A DNA stretch of 64,000 nt, from assembly GCA_951799445.1 (NCBI GenBank), contig OX637296.1, positions 24,862,001-24,926,000 on the forward strand, read 5' to 3'. Under the pieces are notes generated by a model that worked only from the letters and a program-made list of their open reading frames with translations, was not told the origin of the DNA and ran no database searches. Positions 47,099 to 61,596 of this stretch are shown here, piece by piece. Both the position numbers and the translations under genes were made by a program. Source of the DNA: Pseudisothecium myosuroides (taxonomy: Eukaryota > Streptophyta > Bryopsida > Hypnales > Lembophyllaceae). Within the stretch, counting starts at the first letter, position 1; each line of letters starts with the position of its first letter.

Positions 47099-48205
47099 GT
47101 GAGTACACAATCGTACAGATTTTCTTTCGAAGCGGAAATTTTCGGTATTCAATTTGGTGCGTTTTTGAAGCCTTGGTGTGGAGATCATGCATGGTCGGTT
47201 CGCTGGTCGTGTTGAATTTCCCGAATGCCACTTTGTTTGGTAGATTTCGAGCGGATTTTGCATCTTTTGTTTACGAAGTCGCGGAGTTTTTAGTTTTCAA
47301 ATAATTTTGTGAGATTCTGTCCAGGTTATGGTAGCCATGGCCATTTTGATTTGACTTCAAAAATTTGATTGACCGGAGGTTTTGGTTTGACTCCGGAGAG
47401 GCTTCATGTAATCTCAAATGCTTCGGTCTGTCTGTTTTTCATTGAAATTCAGTCTCAACGTCATTTTTTTCCCTTTGGGGTTCATTGACCGTTTTCTGTC
47501 TTGATTTAGAAACTACTGTGTTCTTTCTCAGTAGCTATCGTGAACGCATAGCTCATTCTGATGTACTTTGATGTTAGTTTCTAGATTTTATGTAATTTCT
47601 AGCCTTACCGGCATGCCCTGCATTTTGGCATATGCAACAGTCTACCGTTCTTTGCCTTCAAGCTATGGACGCGAGGGTTTTAGGGTTCGTGGAGCCCCGT
47701 GTTCATTTTCTGTTTTGAGCAATTGCTGTTCGAGGTCATTGAGATTTTGGTTATCCGTGTGACATGTGTAAGGTGCTTTTGCGTGGCACAATATAAGTGT
47801 CATTTTCAGAACTTCACACATTGTATTGTTTTCATTTTACGGAGATTTTGCTCCTTTATTTCTCGATCTTCATGTTAAGAGCTTTGAATGTTTGAATTTG
47901 TACTGGATTATCTGCTGCGTCTAGAATTATTGTCCCCATTGCTCGTCGAAATTCGGTCTGTGATGGTTGATGGTTGCTGAAAAATATTTATTCTCTGTAT
48001 GGTATTTTTCCTGAGCTGAGTTCTAGCGTGTGAAGTATGGTTGATATAGCATTTCTGTTTTTATTTCCTACACACTGAAGGATTAGGACTAGAACTAGAA
48101 TCGTTCTATTCACAGTATGATAATGTTGCTTTGGTAGATAACATTGGTTCTCTATTTGCCGTTTTCTTGAGCTGACCATCTTTCTTTGAGTGGGTTATTC
48201 CGCAG
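47099..48205 (+). other. Leader (5-prime UTR) intron of MDHAR
   Basis: A strong donor (GGCTAG then GTGAGT, at 47099) and an acceptor (TTCCGCAG, ending 48205) bracket 1107 bp of T-rich sequence without coding potential. The acceptor lies 19 bp before the MDHAR start codon. Long first introns in the leader are common in plant housekeeping genes and often raise expression. The donor choice is inferred from consensus and composition only. Confidence 0.6.
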
Positions 48206-48224
48206 AGCTCTGAAAAGTGCCATC

Positions 48225-51943
<3,719 letters not shown>

Positions 51944-52300
51944 ATAGTTGGACCTCCCCTGTAAATCCACAGTCAGTATTGTGAAGTATGCACAGTATGC
52001 GATGGCCTCACCACTGTTGTATACCGATACTTGTGTTTTGAATTCCTGAGGTAACCATGATGAAGTTTATATTCGTACACATTCTCATCGGAATCACGAC
52101 TGCATGCTTCTGTGAATGTTCTCTTGTTGTGAATGGATTAATAATAAGAGAAGTTGTAAGATATCTGTACTATTAAATGCACATGGATCATGTTTTCATC
52201 CAGAAAGCAGAAGGACAAGCTCTGACAGAGGTGAACCAGAACTTGTGGAGAGGAAATTGAGCTGTGTTTGTCATAAGGTAGAGCCGTAGAGGGCTCGAGA
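51944..52300 (+). other. 3-prime flank of MDHAR
   Basis: The untranslated tail likely ends within this interval. AATAATAA at about 52139-52146 is a plausible near-upstream polyadenylation element. Nothing else is recognised up to the hAT-like MITE. Confidence 0.35.
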
Positions 52301-52410
52301 AGAGTTCGAGCATTAAGAACCGTCCCTACAGATGGTCCTTATATAGTTCAGAGCAGGTCTGAAATTTTACAAATAGTATGTGCAGAGATATGGCAGTCGT
52401 CTGTGCGCTC

Positions 52411-52714
52411 CTTACAAGCAGTGTTTTTTTTTCCGGCGATTTGGTGCAAAATTGCACCAAAAATTTTGACCTGGCACCAAGCCTATAGAAAATTTTTAGT
52501 AAAATTTTGGATGAAATCGCCAAAAAATTTCAAGTTCAAGAAAAATCTTCGATGAAATCGCCACATTGTGAATGAGAATAGAATTATAGATATGTAGTAT
52601 CACATTTTCTATCCAGTACGTGGATGAATGTTGAAACTTGGAGCACCACCGTAACATTTAATATCGCCACTTTGCCACTTCATGGAAAATGAAAAAAAAA
52701 ACACTGCTTACAAG
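52411..52714. mobile_element. 288-bp hAT-like MITE with perfect 8-bp duplication
   Basis: CTTACAAG occurs directly before (52411-52418) and directly after (52707-52714) the element 52419-52706. The ends are inverted: CAGTGTTTTTTTTTCC on the left, and a matching A run followed by CACTG on the right. An 8-bp duplication and ends beginning CAGTG fit the hAT superfamily. There is no coding capacity. The element lies about 470 bp downstream of the MDHAR stop codon. A diverged relative lies at 41100-41345. Confidence 0.85.
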
Positions 52715-53107
52715 TGCTTATCAGATGAAAAGGCTGCCTATGATGGATGGTTTCTGCTAAAATTTGAATTCTTGAAAAGCCCAAGAAAAAGTAGGAGCTC
52801 TCTTTATGAAGTGGAAGAAAGTACATTTACTATGCACAGTGCATTCAATAGAAATACTTGCAGGCTGATTTTCGAAGCGCCATTATATTGAATGCTGGAT
52901 TAAGGAGTCAGAAACATTCAATGAAGTGATGACATCTGCACAGTTATTAACAATGAGGGTGTGCTTCTACAAGTAATAGCCGTCACTTTGGAGACATGTT
53001 GTGAACTACTTCATTAAAAGAAAACGTCCCCAAACAAAGTAGTTGCTCTAACATTTCCACAGATTCTCCACTTCATTTCAAGAGTCCGGTGTGAGGAAGT
53101 CTAGATG

Positions 53108-54505
53108 TACAGTAAGGTCTACTTCATTTACGAATTTTTGAAATCGCAGGGAAGGAAATTTCACATTTGCCAACTTTGACAGCTTCCCGAGGGCTCAAAA
53201 ATTGGTCTTTGACCATGAAATTTTTACCACAACTTCATCTGTAAGTTAATTATATGTGTGCCAAATTTCAAGGCCTAATGATTTACACAAAAAAAGATAT
53301 TCAAAATCTCCCAACATGTGTAGCCATGAAAAAAATTTCACTACTGCCAACTTTGACACCCTCCCAAGGACTAAATTTTTTTCTTTTTCTATGAAATTTT
53401 TGGCATAGGACCATCTATATGTTGATTACATGTGTGAAAAATTTCAAGTCCAAAAGCCCTCCACAAAAATAGATATTCAAAATCTCCCAACATGTGTATT
53501 TGTGAAACAATTTCACTACTACCAACTTTGACACTATCCCAAGGATTGAAAAAGTGTTTGTTTACCATGAAATTTTTATGATGAAATCATCTCTATGTGA
53601 ATATCATGTGTGCCAAATTTCAAGTTCAAAAGATTCACACAAAAAAAAGATGCCAATTCTACCAACATGTATAGTTGTGAGAAAAATTTCACTACTACCA
53701 ACTTTGACACTATCCCAAGGGCTGAAAAAAAAAACATTTTACTATGAAATTTTTGGCATGAGATCATCTTTATATTGATAAAATGTATGCCAAATTTCAA
53801 GGTCAAAATATTTACCGAAAAAAATATATTCTAATTCTACCAACATGTGTAGTTGTGAGAATGACTTTCTACATCCATGTGAAATTTTAACCCAAAAAAT
53901 GACACTATCCCAAGGGCTGAAATTTTTTTTCTCACAACTACATATGTTGGTAGAATTGGCATATTTTTTTTTGTGTGAATCTTTTGAACTTGAAATTTGG
54001 CACACATGATATTCATATAGAGATGATTTCATCATAAAAATTTCATGGTAAACAAACACTTTTTCAATCCTTGGGATATTGTCAAAGTTGGTAGTAGTGA
54101 AATTGTTTCACAAATACACATGTTGGGAGATTTTGAATATCTATTTTTGTGGAGGGCTTTTGGACTTGAAATTTTTCACACATGTAATCAACATATAGAT
54201 GGTCCTATGCCAAAAATTTCATAGAAAAAGAAAAAAAATTTAGTCCTTGGGAGGGTGTCAAAGTTGGCAATAGTGAAATTTTTTTCACGGCTACACATGT
54301 TGGGAGATTTTGAATATCTTTTTTTGTATAAATCATTAGGCCCTGTTATTGGCACACATATAATTAACTTACAGATGAAGTTGTGGTAAAAATTTCATGG
54401 TCAAAGACCAATTTTTGAGCCCTTGGGAAGCTGTCAAAGTTGGCAAATGTGAAATTTCCTTCCCTTCGATTTCAAAAATTCGTAAATGAAGTAGACCTTA
54501 CTGTA
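53108..54505. mobile_element. 1394-bp foldback element made of inverted tandem repeats
   Basis: The body 53110-54503 starts CAGTAAGGTCTACTTC and ends with its reverse complement. TA flanks both sides (53108-53109, 54504-54505). The left arm (to about 53690) and right arm (from about 53927) are near-perfect inverted repeats of about 580 bp. Each arm consists of roughly 176-bp tandem units marked by CCAACTTTGACA: starts at about 53168, 53347, 53521 and 53697 on the left, with mirror partners near 54440, 54265 and 54090. The fourth left unit and a short unique piece form the loop. Frames at 53554-53778 (+) and 53742-54059 (-) encode the same peptide start because of the palindrome and are not genes. 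The TA target and CAGT start suggest a Tc1/mariner-pogo relative. Confidence 0.85.
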
Positions 54506-54619
54506 CATTAAGCTTACAAGAAGTTTGAGAAATTGAGGGAACATAAATTGCACTGTTAGGTCGACTGAGATTCAAGATCTAAAATTTCTTTCTCTGGAAC
54601 TTAAATCAATTGTAGCAAG

Positions 54620-54782
54620 ATGAGTGAAAGCAGTACGTCTGATGAAGAAAGTGACGGGTATGGTGAAAGATCGCACAGACACAAAGAATGGGGAAGTAGC
54701 CAGTTTGATTATTGCGAGGATGAAGACGAAGTTAAAAAGGAATCTGAAGAGGACTCCGGACAAGAACAAAACGAAGATTTGT
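54620..54782 (+). pseudogene. Acidic N-terminal exon fragment cut by an insertion
   Basis: From ATG at 54620 the frame encodes about 54 residues rich in Ser, Glu and Asp (MSESSTSDEESDGYGERSHR and on to EEDSGQEQNEDL). It then runs into the inverted-repeat insertion that starts at 54783. It may be the 5-prime part of an unrelated gene or of the transposase region that resumes after 55604. I do not recognise it. Confidence 0.4.
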
Positions 54783-55603
54783 GGGTGATTGCAAGAAACA
54801 CTTGTACTATTTTTGTACCCTTTTTGTACTATGAGTCACTTTCGGTACTATTGAAGGCATGGAACATAAATTTGAATGGTCAATTGGATTTCAAATTTGC
54901 TATTCTAACAACATGTGATGTTCATCATTGGATGACAAAAATGGATGGAAATACTTAATTTTCCATTAAAAAATAATTTACATTGGTAGATAGAAGGTAT
55001 TATAAGCCCCAGTAGTACTATTGAGTCTTTTTGTGTACCTTGAAGTACTATTTTGAGTCACATGCTACAATTTACCGTAGAAAATGAGACTTTCACGTTT
55101 CTATTTTTGAAAATTAGGAAATGAGTTTGATAAATTTATTTTAAAAATGGCCATTGTTGCCAACTAAGAGCAAAGTAGGAAGATCAAAGTTAGAACTAAA
55201 AAACCATTTTTAATTCAACATAAATTCAACTTGAATATAGCACACTTTAGGCCAATATAAAACACACTTGGAAAATGTTTATGGAAATCCCTAACTTGAG
55301 AAGGTATATTTCTAATAGAAGAGCTAGCCTACCAAATTTGATGATGTAACTCTTCAAAAAAGGTACTCCATAGTACTAAAACCCACCAAAACCGCATGTG
55401 TGACATATATTCAAAATTCAGTTTCATCCATTAAATTAACTTTGAAAAAATTAAAATAATTGAAGTGCATTTCCTATTGCTATAGAAAGCTTGCTTTTGA
55501 ATTTCATATTCATTCAATCATTTTTACAATACTTATGGCACAAAAAAGCTTCCACATTGAACGTGTGACAAAAAATAGTACAAGTGTTTCTTGCAATCAC
55601 CCC
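54783..55603. mobile_element. About 820-bp insertion with about 34-bp inverted ends
   Basis: GGGTGATTGCAAGAAACACT at 54783, continuing through TGTACTATTTTTGT, is matched in reverse complement at 55570-55603 with a single-base length difference in a T run. The interior is AT-rich and contains extra GTACTATT-type subterminal words. No flanking duplication is clear. It separates the acidic frame at 54620 from the sequence after 55604. Confidence 0.7.
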
Positions 55604-55867
55604 TGTTCACTTGGGCTTTACGTGAAGAATAGAAACAATGGTTTCAAAAAATGGCTGCTTTCGAAATGGAGGACAACAGGGGACTTGGCATGCATGAGTT
55701 GTGGAGGATACTTCGCCCCCAGCCTCTACTCTCCAGGTCGAGTGACGGACCGATCAGAGACCCTGGCGGTGGCGCATTGCCCGATCCATGGCCACAGAGC
55801 CAGCAGATGATGGAATCCGAGATTGACGAAGTGGGGGGGGGGACACGGAGTCAAGTTGTAATGACAG

Positions 55868-57704
55868 ATGACATGGCGCCTAAGTTTCCAGACACAACGC
55901 GAAGGGAGCGCCGGTGATAGGCGCCACCACCAAACCCGATCGCAACAGAAAGAGAGAAGTCCAGGAGCAGGAGGGGCTGCAAACCGACCGCCCCAACAAA
56001 GTGTCCCAAGTAGAGAAAATAGCACTGGCGGATCCGGATGGCAGCCCCTTTTTCACAGAGGTAAAGGTCATGAGAGCCCTTTCACTCCGCTGCCTTCTAG
56101 AGAACCTACAAATCGCTCTTCACATGGTAAAACGAGGAAGAATGAAAATTGGAGTAATTAGGACTTAAGAAATGCCATTGTTGATGTGGATGAAGGCATC
56201 CCAATTAGATCAACTGCTAGGGATTCAGGAATTCCTGCTTTGACCTTGAGAAGACACTTATATGGCACAATTGTAAATAGGAGGAAGGATAAACTAGGAG
56301 TGTTAACTGATGGAGAAGAGAGTGTGTTAGTTGAATACTTGATGAAAATGCAAGAGTTAGGCTTTCCTTTAACTATTTGGCAATTGAGAGAGAAAGTGCA
56401 AATTCTTACCCAATCTCGAGTGACCCCTTTCAAGGACAGCCTGACGGGATACTTGGGCCAGGGTGGGTCAAATGCTTCAAAGAAGAAATCCAAAGTTGAC
56501 TATTAGAAAAGCTCAAGGACTAGATCAAAACAGAGCAAAAAACTTGTGTCCAGAAGCAGTTGCTAGTTTCTATGACAATCTCCAACATCTTTATGACATG
56601 CACAAGTATGAGCCCCAACAAATATGGAACTGTGACGAGAGCAGCTGTCAAACATGCAAAGGAGAGGGAGCATTTGTTATTGCTAAGAGAGGTTCTAAAA
56701 ATGTGCATATGGTGACTCCGGACAGCAGGGAGTGGTTGTCAGTTTTATCATGCATCAATGCTAAAGGTGAGCGTTTCCCAAACTTTTACATTTTTAAAGG
56801 AAAAAAGTAAACAAGGAACTTCCTGAAACAAATGGGAGAAGATGGAGCTACAATGGCAATGCAAAAAAAAAGCTTGGATGACCTATGAGTTATTCAGAAC
56901 TCGGATGTGTCATTTCTTGCTGAAACTTGATGAATTGTATGGCATCAGTTCATCTAATAGACACTTGCTAATACTGGATGGACATGGTTCCCATGTCACC
57001 CTAGAAGTTATCAAGCTAGCTATATCAAAGGGCTTAGACTTACTTAGTTTTCCGTCACACACAACCCATGCCCTTCAACCTCTCGATGTCACTTGTTTCA
57101 AGCCTTTTAAACAAGCTTTTAGAGTCTATAGGGATAAAAGGTCTAAAATCCACATTGTACTGGCATTTATCCTATTAATGCAAGTGCTATGAAGTCTAAA
57201 ATGGGACCAAGTCAAGTGTATGGAAAAACAAGAGCAGAAACAAGCAGTGCAGAAGAAAGTCAAAGACAAGAGGAGCCCGAAATTAACCTGGAGCAGTGGG
57301 AAATTGAAGAGATATTTGATGAATTACCTATGGAGGTGGAGAATTGTCAACAATATTATGTGCAATTGGAAAGTGATGGAGAACAAGACAATGCAGAAGC
57401 ACATGGTAGTGCTACTTCTACTGATGTAGATGAAGAAGCAACTGATGTACAAGAAGATGGGTGCAGAAATGGTTTTTCGGAATTCCTGGAACTACTAAGT
57501 ATTCAACTACCTCCCACTTCGAGAAGAAGATAGGAACCACAGATTGACTACCACAAGTCCATACTCTTGACTGAAGAAGATCATGTCCACGTTCTTGAAG
57601 ACGTTGCAGCCAAGAAGGAAGCAACTACACAAGAGAAGGAGAAGAAACAATTAGAAGAGAAGCAACAAAAGAACAAAGACAGTAGGAGAAAAAAGACAAG
57701 TTAA
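55868..57704 (+). pseudogene. Second decayed pogo/Tigger-like transposase
   Basis: The remains of a DDE transposase with CENP-B-type DNA-binding domains are clear. Part one (frame from 55868, stop TAG at 56159) leads into RNAIVDVDEGIPIRSTARD, ending ALTLRRHLYG, a psq-type helix-turn-helix. It is followed by a CENP-B-like domain (GVLTDGEESVLVEYLMKMQE). A frame change near 56465 leads to NPKLTIRKAQGLDQNRAKNL and IWNCDESS, the first catalytic Asp. Another shift near 56810-56870 leads to LLILDGHGSH and HALQPLDVTCFKPFKQA, the second and third Asp. A further shift leads to an acidic, coiled-coil-like tail (from 57189, stop TAG at 57531, then IDYHKSILLTEEDH on to 57704). The ends of the element were not found. 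Confidence 0.85.
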
Positions 57705-60236
57705 AAGCAAAGGAAGATAGAGCTGAAGTGGCAAAGAAAACACAAGGAGTCATGGAGTGCAAAGAATGTCAGAGCACAAGGTGAAAAACTCCATGCTGCC
57801 ATACGGCAAAACGCCCCTGTGCAAAGCTACATAGCACCGTATTGTGGTGTTCTACCACAAATCTGCAAGGACAATGCTTCACATGTTTGGGCCCCAGATG
57901 ACGAGGCCGATGCTTGAGCCGCAGATGATGAGGCTGATGCTTGGACAGAAGATGATGCATCAAGCAGGCGCATGGGTCCCCTCCAATCTTCAGCCGAGCT
58001 CAAGTTTCCAAACTGACCTGTAGCACAGTCATTGGCTTTGCAGACAGGAAATCCAGGAGTTCCAACTTAATACACAAGGCCGTATGCATTACGAGAGGGC
58101 AATTTGAAGAAGGAAGCATGTAAATAAAGAAGACTTGGAGAAACCTTACCTGCATTGGAGGAAGCCGCGGCCGTAGCATGGATGTTGCGCTGCTACGCCC
58201 CAAATCTGCACAACAGGGCAACAACGTTGGGGGTTCTAAACAACCATTTCAGCAATTGAAATACAAAGCATCAAGAGTGGAAGGGTGGAAAAGAGTTTAC
58301 CTGGGCTTCATGGTGTGTCGCCGCAGTCACCCACAGTCAGGTCGCAGAGCAGCAACCGCTCTCCAGTTTCGAGGTAGTGAGGTGGGACATCGGAGGGAGA
58401 CTATGGTGGCTAAGGGAGACAATAGGAAGTAAGAAGGCGCTCATGATGAGGGGGAAGAAGGGAGACGCCGACACCACAGAAGGCGCTCACGATGAGGGGG
58501 AAGAAGAGACGACGGTAAAGAAGGCAAGAAGGTGCTCACATGGAGGGGGAAGAAGAGACCATGCTGGAGAAGGGAGACGCCGGCAACACAGCTCTCACAA
58601 TGAGGGCAAGGACGGGGAGGAAGACAACAAGGTGGTGAAGATGGAAAATGAAGTTGTGAAGCGCCTGCGACGTTGTGCATCGATAGGCTCAACTTCTAGG
58701 AGTGCTTAAGTTATCGGAAGAGAGGGCGCCACAATCGCCCACGTTTTTGTAAATTCAAAATGGACAAGGGATAGGGGACGGCTTCTGTGCTGGGACACGG
58801 CGTGCGAAGGGAATGCGGGTTGCGCGCCAGTGAACGGCTACTTCTGTCGCCTTCAGCGACCTGCACACCTGTGTTCTTCACTTCTCTGGCAGTTCAGGCT
58901 AGTTTAACTGAAGTGGAACAGATTTAGGGTTCTTAAGTGTAGTTTTTGGCTTTTAGGAGGACGTTTTTGGCCTTGTCCTCTGCGTGATTTTAGGCTCCTA
59001 AGGGACTGCTTCAACTACGCTAGTACTGTGCATCGTCGCTCTTTTGACATTGGATTGTAATTAGGTGCAAACGATTTTCATATCTCCTGAGAACGAAACT
59101 AATGACCTGTTTGCGTTTACATTGGATATCCCATGTGATATTTTTGGATTTCCAATGGTGTAATTAAGTACTAACATGAACTTTTACAGCATCCTTTTGA
59201 TCAGTTTTTGGAAACCCTTAGTCTATTGTAAGAAACGTTCCACTTTATTACTGTTGCGCCTTACAGATATAAATAGCAACCTACGAACATTCTACTTACA
59301 AAAATTGTATTAAATTCATTCTGGCTTTGAAATTTCTGATTTTAATGTCTTCTGATCTGTCTTTGATTTCTCTTTTCTCCAAAAAAATTTCAATTTTTTT
59401 TCATGCATTAATGTCTCCAAACAGGGCTGTATTCCCTTAGATGGTCGGTTCTTGAACCCTCTACTTTAGAAATGAGGTTTGTTCTTCTGAAATACTCATC
59501 TTGACATCTTGGACTGAGCTTGGGATTTTTGAGCCTCGGATCATACTTGGTTTAACCCCTACAATTCCTTGCAACTACGTTATGGTTTTTGAGGTTTTGG
59601 TCAGCTGCTGCGGTTTGAATTTTGACTTTTTTGTATATATTCTTGGATGCTCATTTTTTATACAAATCTGAAAATATGATTTATGTGCACATGCAAGTTT
59701 GGATGCATTTCTATGCATTTTTGAATGATTTGGCCTCACAAATTCAATTTCTGCAATTATCAAAGGACTTGTGAGGAATTGCCACTCAGTGGCAATTTTT
59801 TTGACACTTGAGGACATTCTATGGCATGAAAAATCATCTTCTAGGTCATAAAAATTGTGTTTTGGTACTTTATTTCAATTCTTTTTTTTGTTTCACTTTT
59901 TGCCACTGTCTGGATTGTAGAAAATGTCATTTTTGAATTTTTTGATGAATTTAATGATGTTTTCTCATATTTTATTCTTTTCAAAGGGATTATAATAATG
60001 CAAGGTCAATAAGTTGTCTACAAAGTGGATTCAAGTTCTAATTTTTTGTATATTAGTTTCCAACTGTAGCATTTACATCATACTCATACTAAAAGATTCA
60101 AACTAAATTCAGCATCGTCTAATTCTCATTGAAATTTGAAGTTGAGATATCCTTAGAAGCACATTGTTAAAAAAAAAAAAAACTTCCTACTTTGAGGTTG
60201 TTGATCTTACAAATGGCATGGAATATGACTTTAAGA
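57705..60236. other. Mixed intergenic sequence
   Basis: From 57705 to about 58430 the + strand has decayed coding-like sequence with many stops. Sequence richer in GC continues to about 58900. From 59000 to 60200 the sequence is AT-rich. No gene is supported. Confidence 0.4.
58432..58620 (+). repeat. Degenerate purine-rich tandem repeat
   Basis: Three to four units of about 45-63 bp each contain GGCGCTCA followed by a GATGAGGGGGAAGAAG-type segment. GGGAGACGCCG and ACACCACAG recur between them. The frame at 58377-58709 reads this as an Arg/Glu/Gly-rich peptide and is explained by the repeat. Confidence 0.6.
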
Positions 60237-60680
60237 TTAACGCCGCAAACACTAAGTGTCCGATGGATGATAGAGAATCCTTTTGTGTAGGACAGAAGTG
60301 CAACTATTCATCCTCGAAATTTTGTTATGAAAAGGCAAGGTCTTCTATAGTGCTTAGACTTCCAATGAGTGCTTTTCCATTTTTTAACCCTTGAACGACA
60401 CGACGGACGTTTTGAGGCCGATGAATGACAAGAGAATCTCCTGCGTAGGACAGAAGTGCAACTATTCATCCTCCAAATTTTGTGGGGAAAGGGAAGAAAA
60501 TCTACAGTAGTTTGACTTCCAACGAGTGCTTTTGCATTATTTTAATCCAACAATCCACACGATGACAAAAGAGATGATTTCCACGGTTATGAGCCCGTCG
60601 TTTAAGGGTTAAAGCAATTGATTCCCACGGTTTCAGAAAGGATGATTTCCGGAGAGACTAGTCTGTCCTTACAAGGTTAA
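60237..60680 (+). mobile_element. Family 2 TTAA element interrupted by another copy
   Basis: The outer element begins after TTAA at 60237-60240 and ends before TTAA at 60677-60680 (GTCCTTACAAGG). Its interior (GTGTCCGATGGATGATAGAG, AGGACAGAAGTGCAACTATT) matches the other family members. It is interrupted at a TTAA by the 221-bp copy at 60388-60608. After removal of that insert and one TTAA, about 211 bp remain, close to the family length. Confidence 0.75.
60384..60612 (+). mobile_element. 221-bp family 2 TTAA MITE, copy 3 (nested)
   Basis: The body 60388-60608 is flanked by TTAA at 60384-60387 and 60609-60612. Ends: CCCTTGAACGACACGACGG on the left, and CGTCGTTTAAGGG on the right. It has the same length as the copy at 4629-4849 and aligns with it in reverse orientation. 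The outer copy supplies the sequence of the target before insertion. Confidence 0.85.
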
Positions 60681-61115
60681 GATCTTATAGTTTAAATTGT
60701 CATAATCTAAAAAAAAGTTCATAGAAAAATCTTAACACAAAAGTGACCATTTTCTGCATTTTCTAAGCCCAAAATGCCAAAGGAATTTCAGGTGATAAAA
60801 TATGAAGTGCTACAAATGTGGTGAATCTTTTGCAATAAATGATCAAAATACTCTTTACTACTTTATGTTGTGCACAATAAGTTTTATACGACATACTGTG
60901 ATACTTTCATTGGATCAGGTTTCAGGCTTTTAGCCACAGTCAGTGCAAGCTGGGTGTCTCTGAATGGGGAGTTCTTGAGTCAAGGATTTCTGGAGTAGGA
61001 CGCATGTCCAGGTGATGAAGTGCCAGATGGCAGCTGTGGAATGGTAGTTAAGGACGTGATTATTAAAAATAATCTGCCAGTTACGGTGGTACCAGTGCGT
61101 ACTGAGTTAACCCTG

Positions 61116-61399
61116 TAAGGTAACTAAGTTACACCTAAAATCTACCGTTTAAGCAATTCAGCATGGTTCTCATTATTATACAGGAAAACTTTTTGTGGGG
61201 TCTTGTCCAAAGGAGATTTTAGATTCTCTCGGAATGCATTTTTGGACACCATATGAATAAACTATGAATATTCAAAGTGCTGAAAATAGGTGTTTCTAAA
61301 GCCAACCCTAGACTCTCATGAATACTAGGAGTACATTTTAGGCAAGAATCTGTAGGGATCGGTTTTAGAAAGGGGTCGAAACTGGATGTAGTTACCTTA
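61116..61399. mobile_element. AAGGTAACTA-family MITE, copy 2
   Basis: Begins TAAGGTAACTAAGTTACACC and ends GATGTAGTTACCTTA. It shares long ordered blocks with 30861-31163. The last bases overlap the TTAA in which the next family 2 element starts (61397-61400). Confidence 0.7.
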
Positions 61400-61596
61400 A
61401 TGATGTTGTGGACACTGAGTGCCCGATGGAAGATAAAAGTGCATATCTTCATCCTTAGAATTTTGTGTGAAAAGTGGAGGTCTTGCACAATAGTTTGACC
61501 TCCAATATGTGTTGTTGAGTTCTTTTAAGCAAATGATTCACATGGTACCCAAAAGGATGATTTCCCTAGTGACTAACTTGGCAATTCTAGAGTTAA
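61397..61596 (+). mobile_element. 192-bp family 2 TTAA element, copy 4
   Basis: The body 61401-61592 lies between TTAA at 61397-61400 and 61593-61596. It keeps GACACTGAGTGCCCGATGGA, TTCATCCTTAGAATTTTGTG and GGATGATTTCC of the family, but its ends have diverged and about 30 bp are missing. Its middle (TTCTTTTAAGCAAATGATTC) is uninterrupted at the place where the copy at 60237 carries an insertion. Confidence 0.7.

Noticed and set aside
53554..54059. Two open frames on opposite strands that encode the same peptide start
   Set aside because: They are the two arms of the palindrome and not a duplicated gene.
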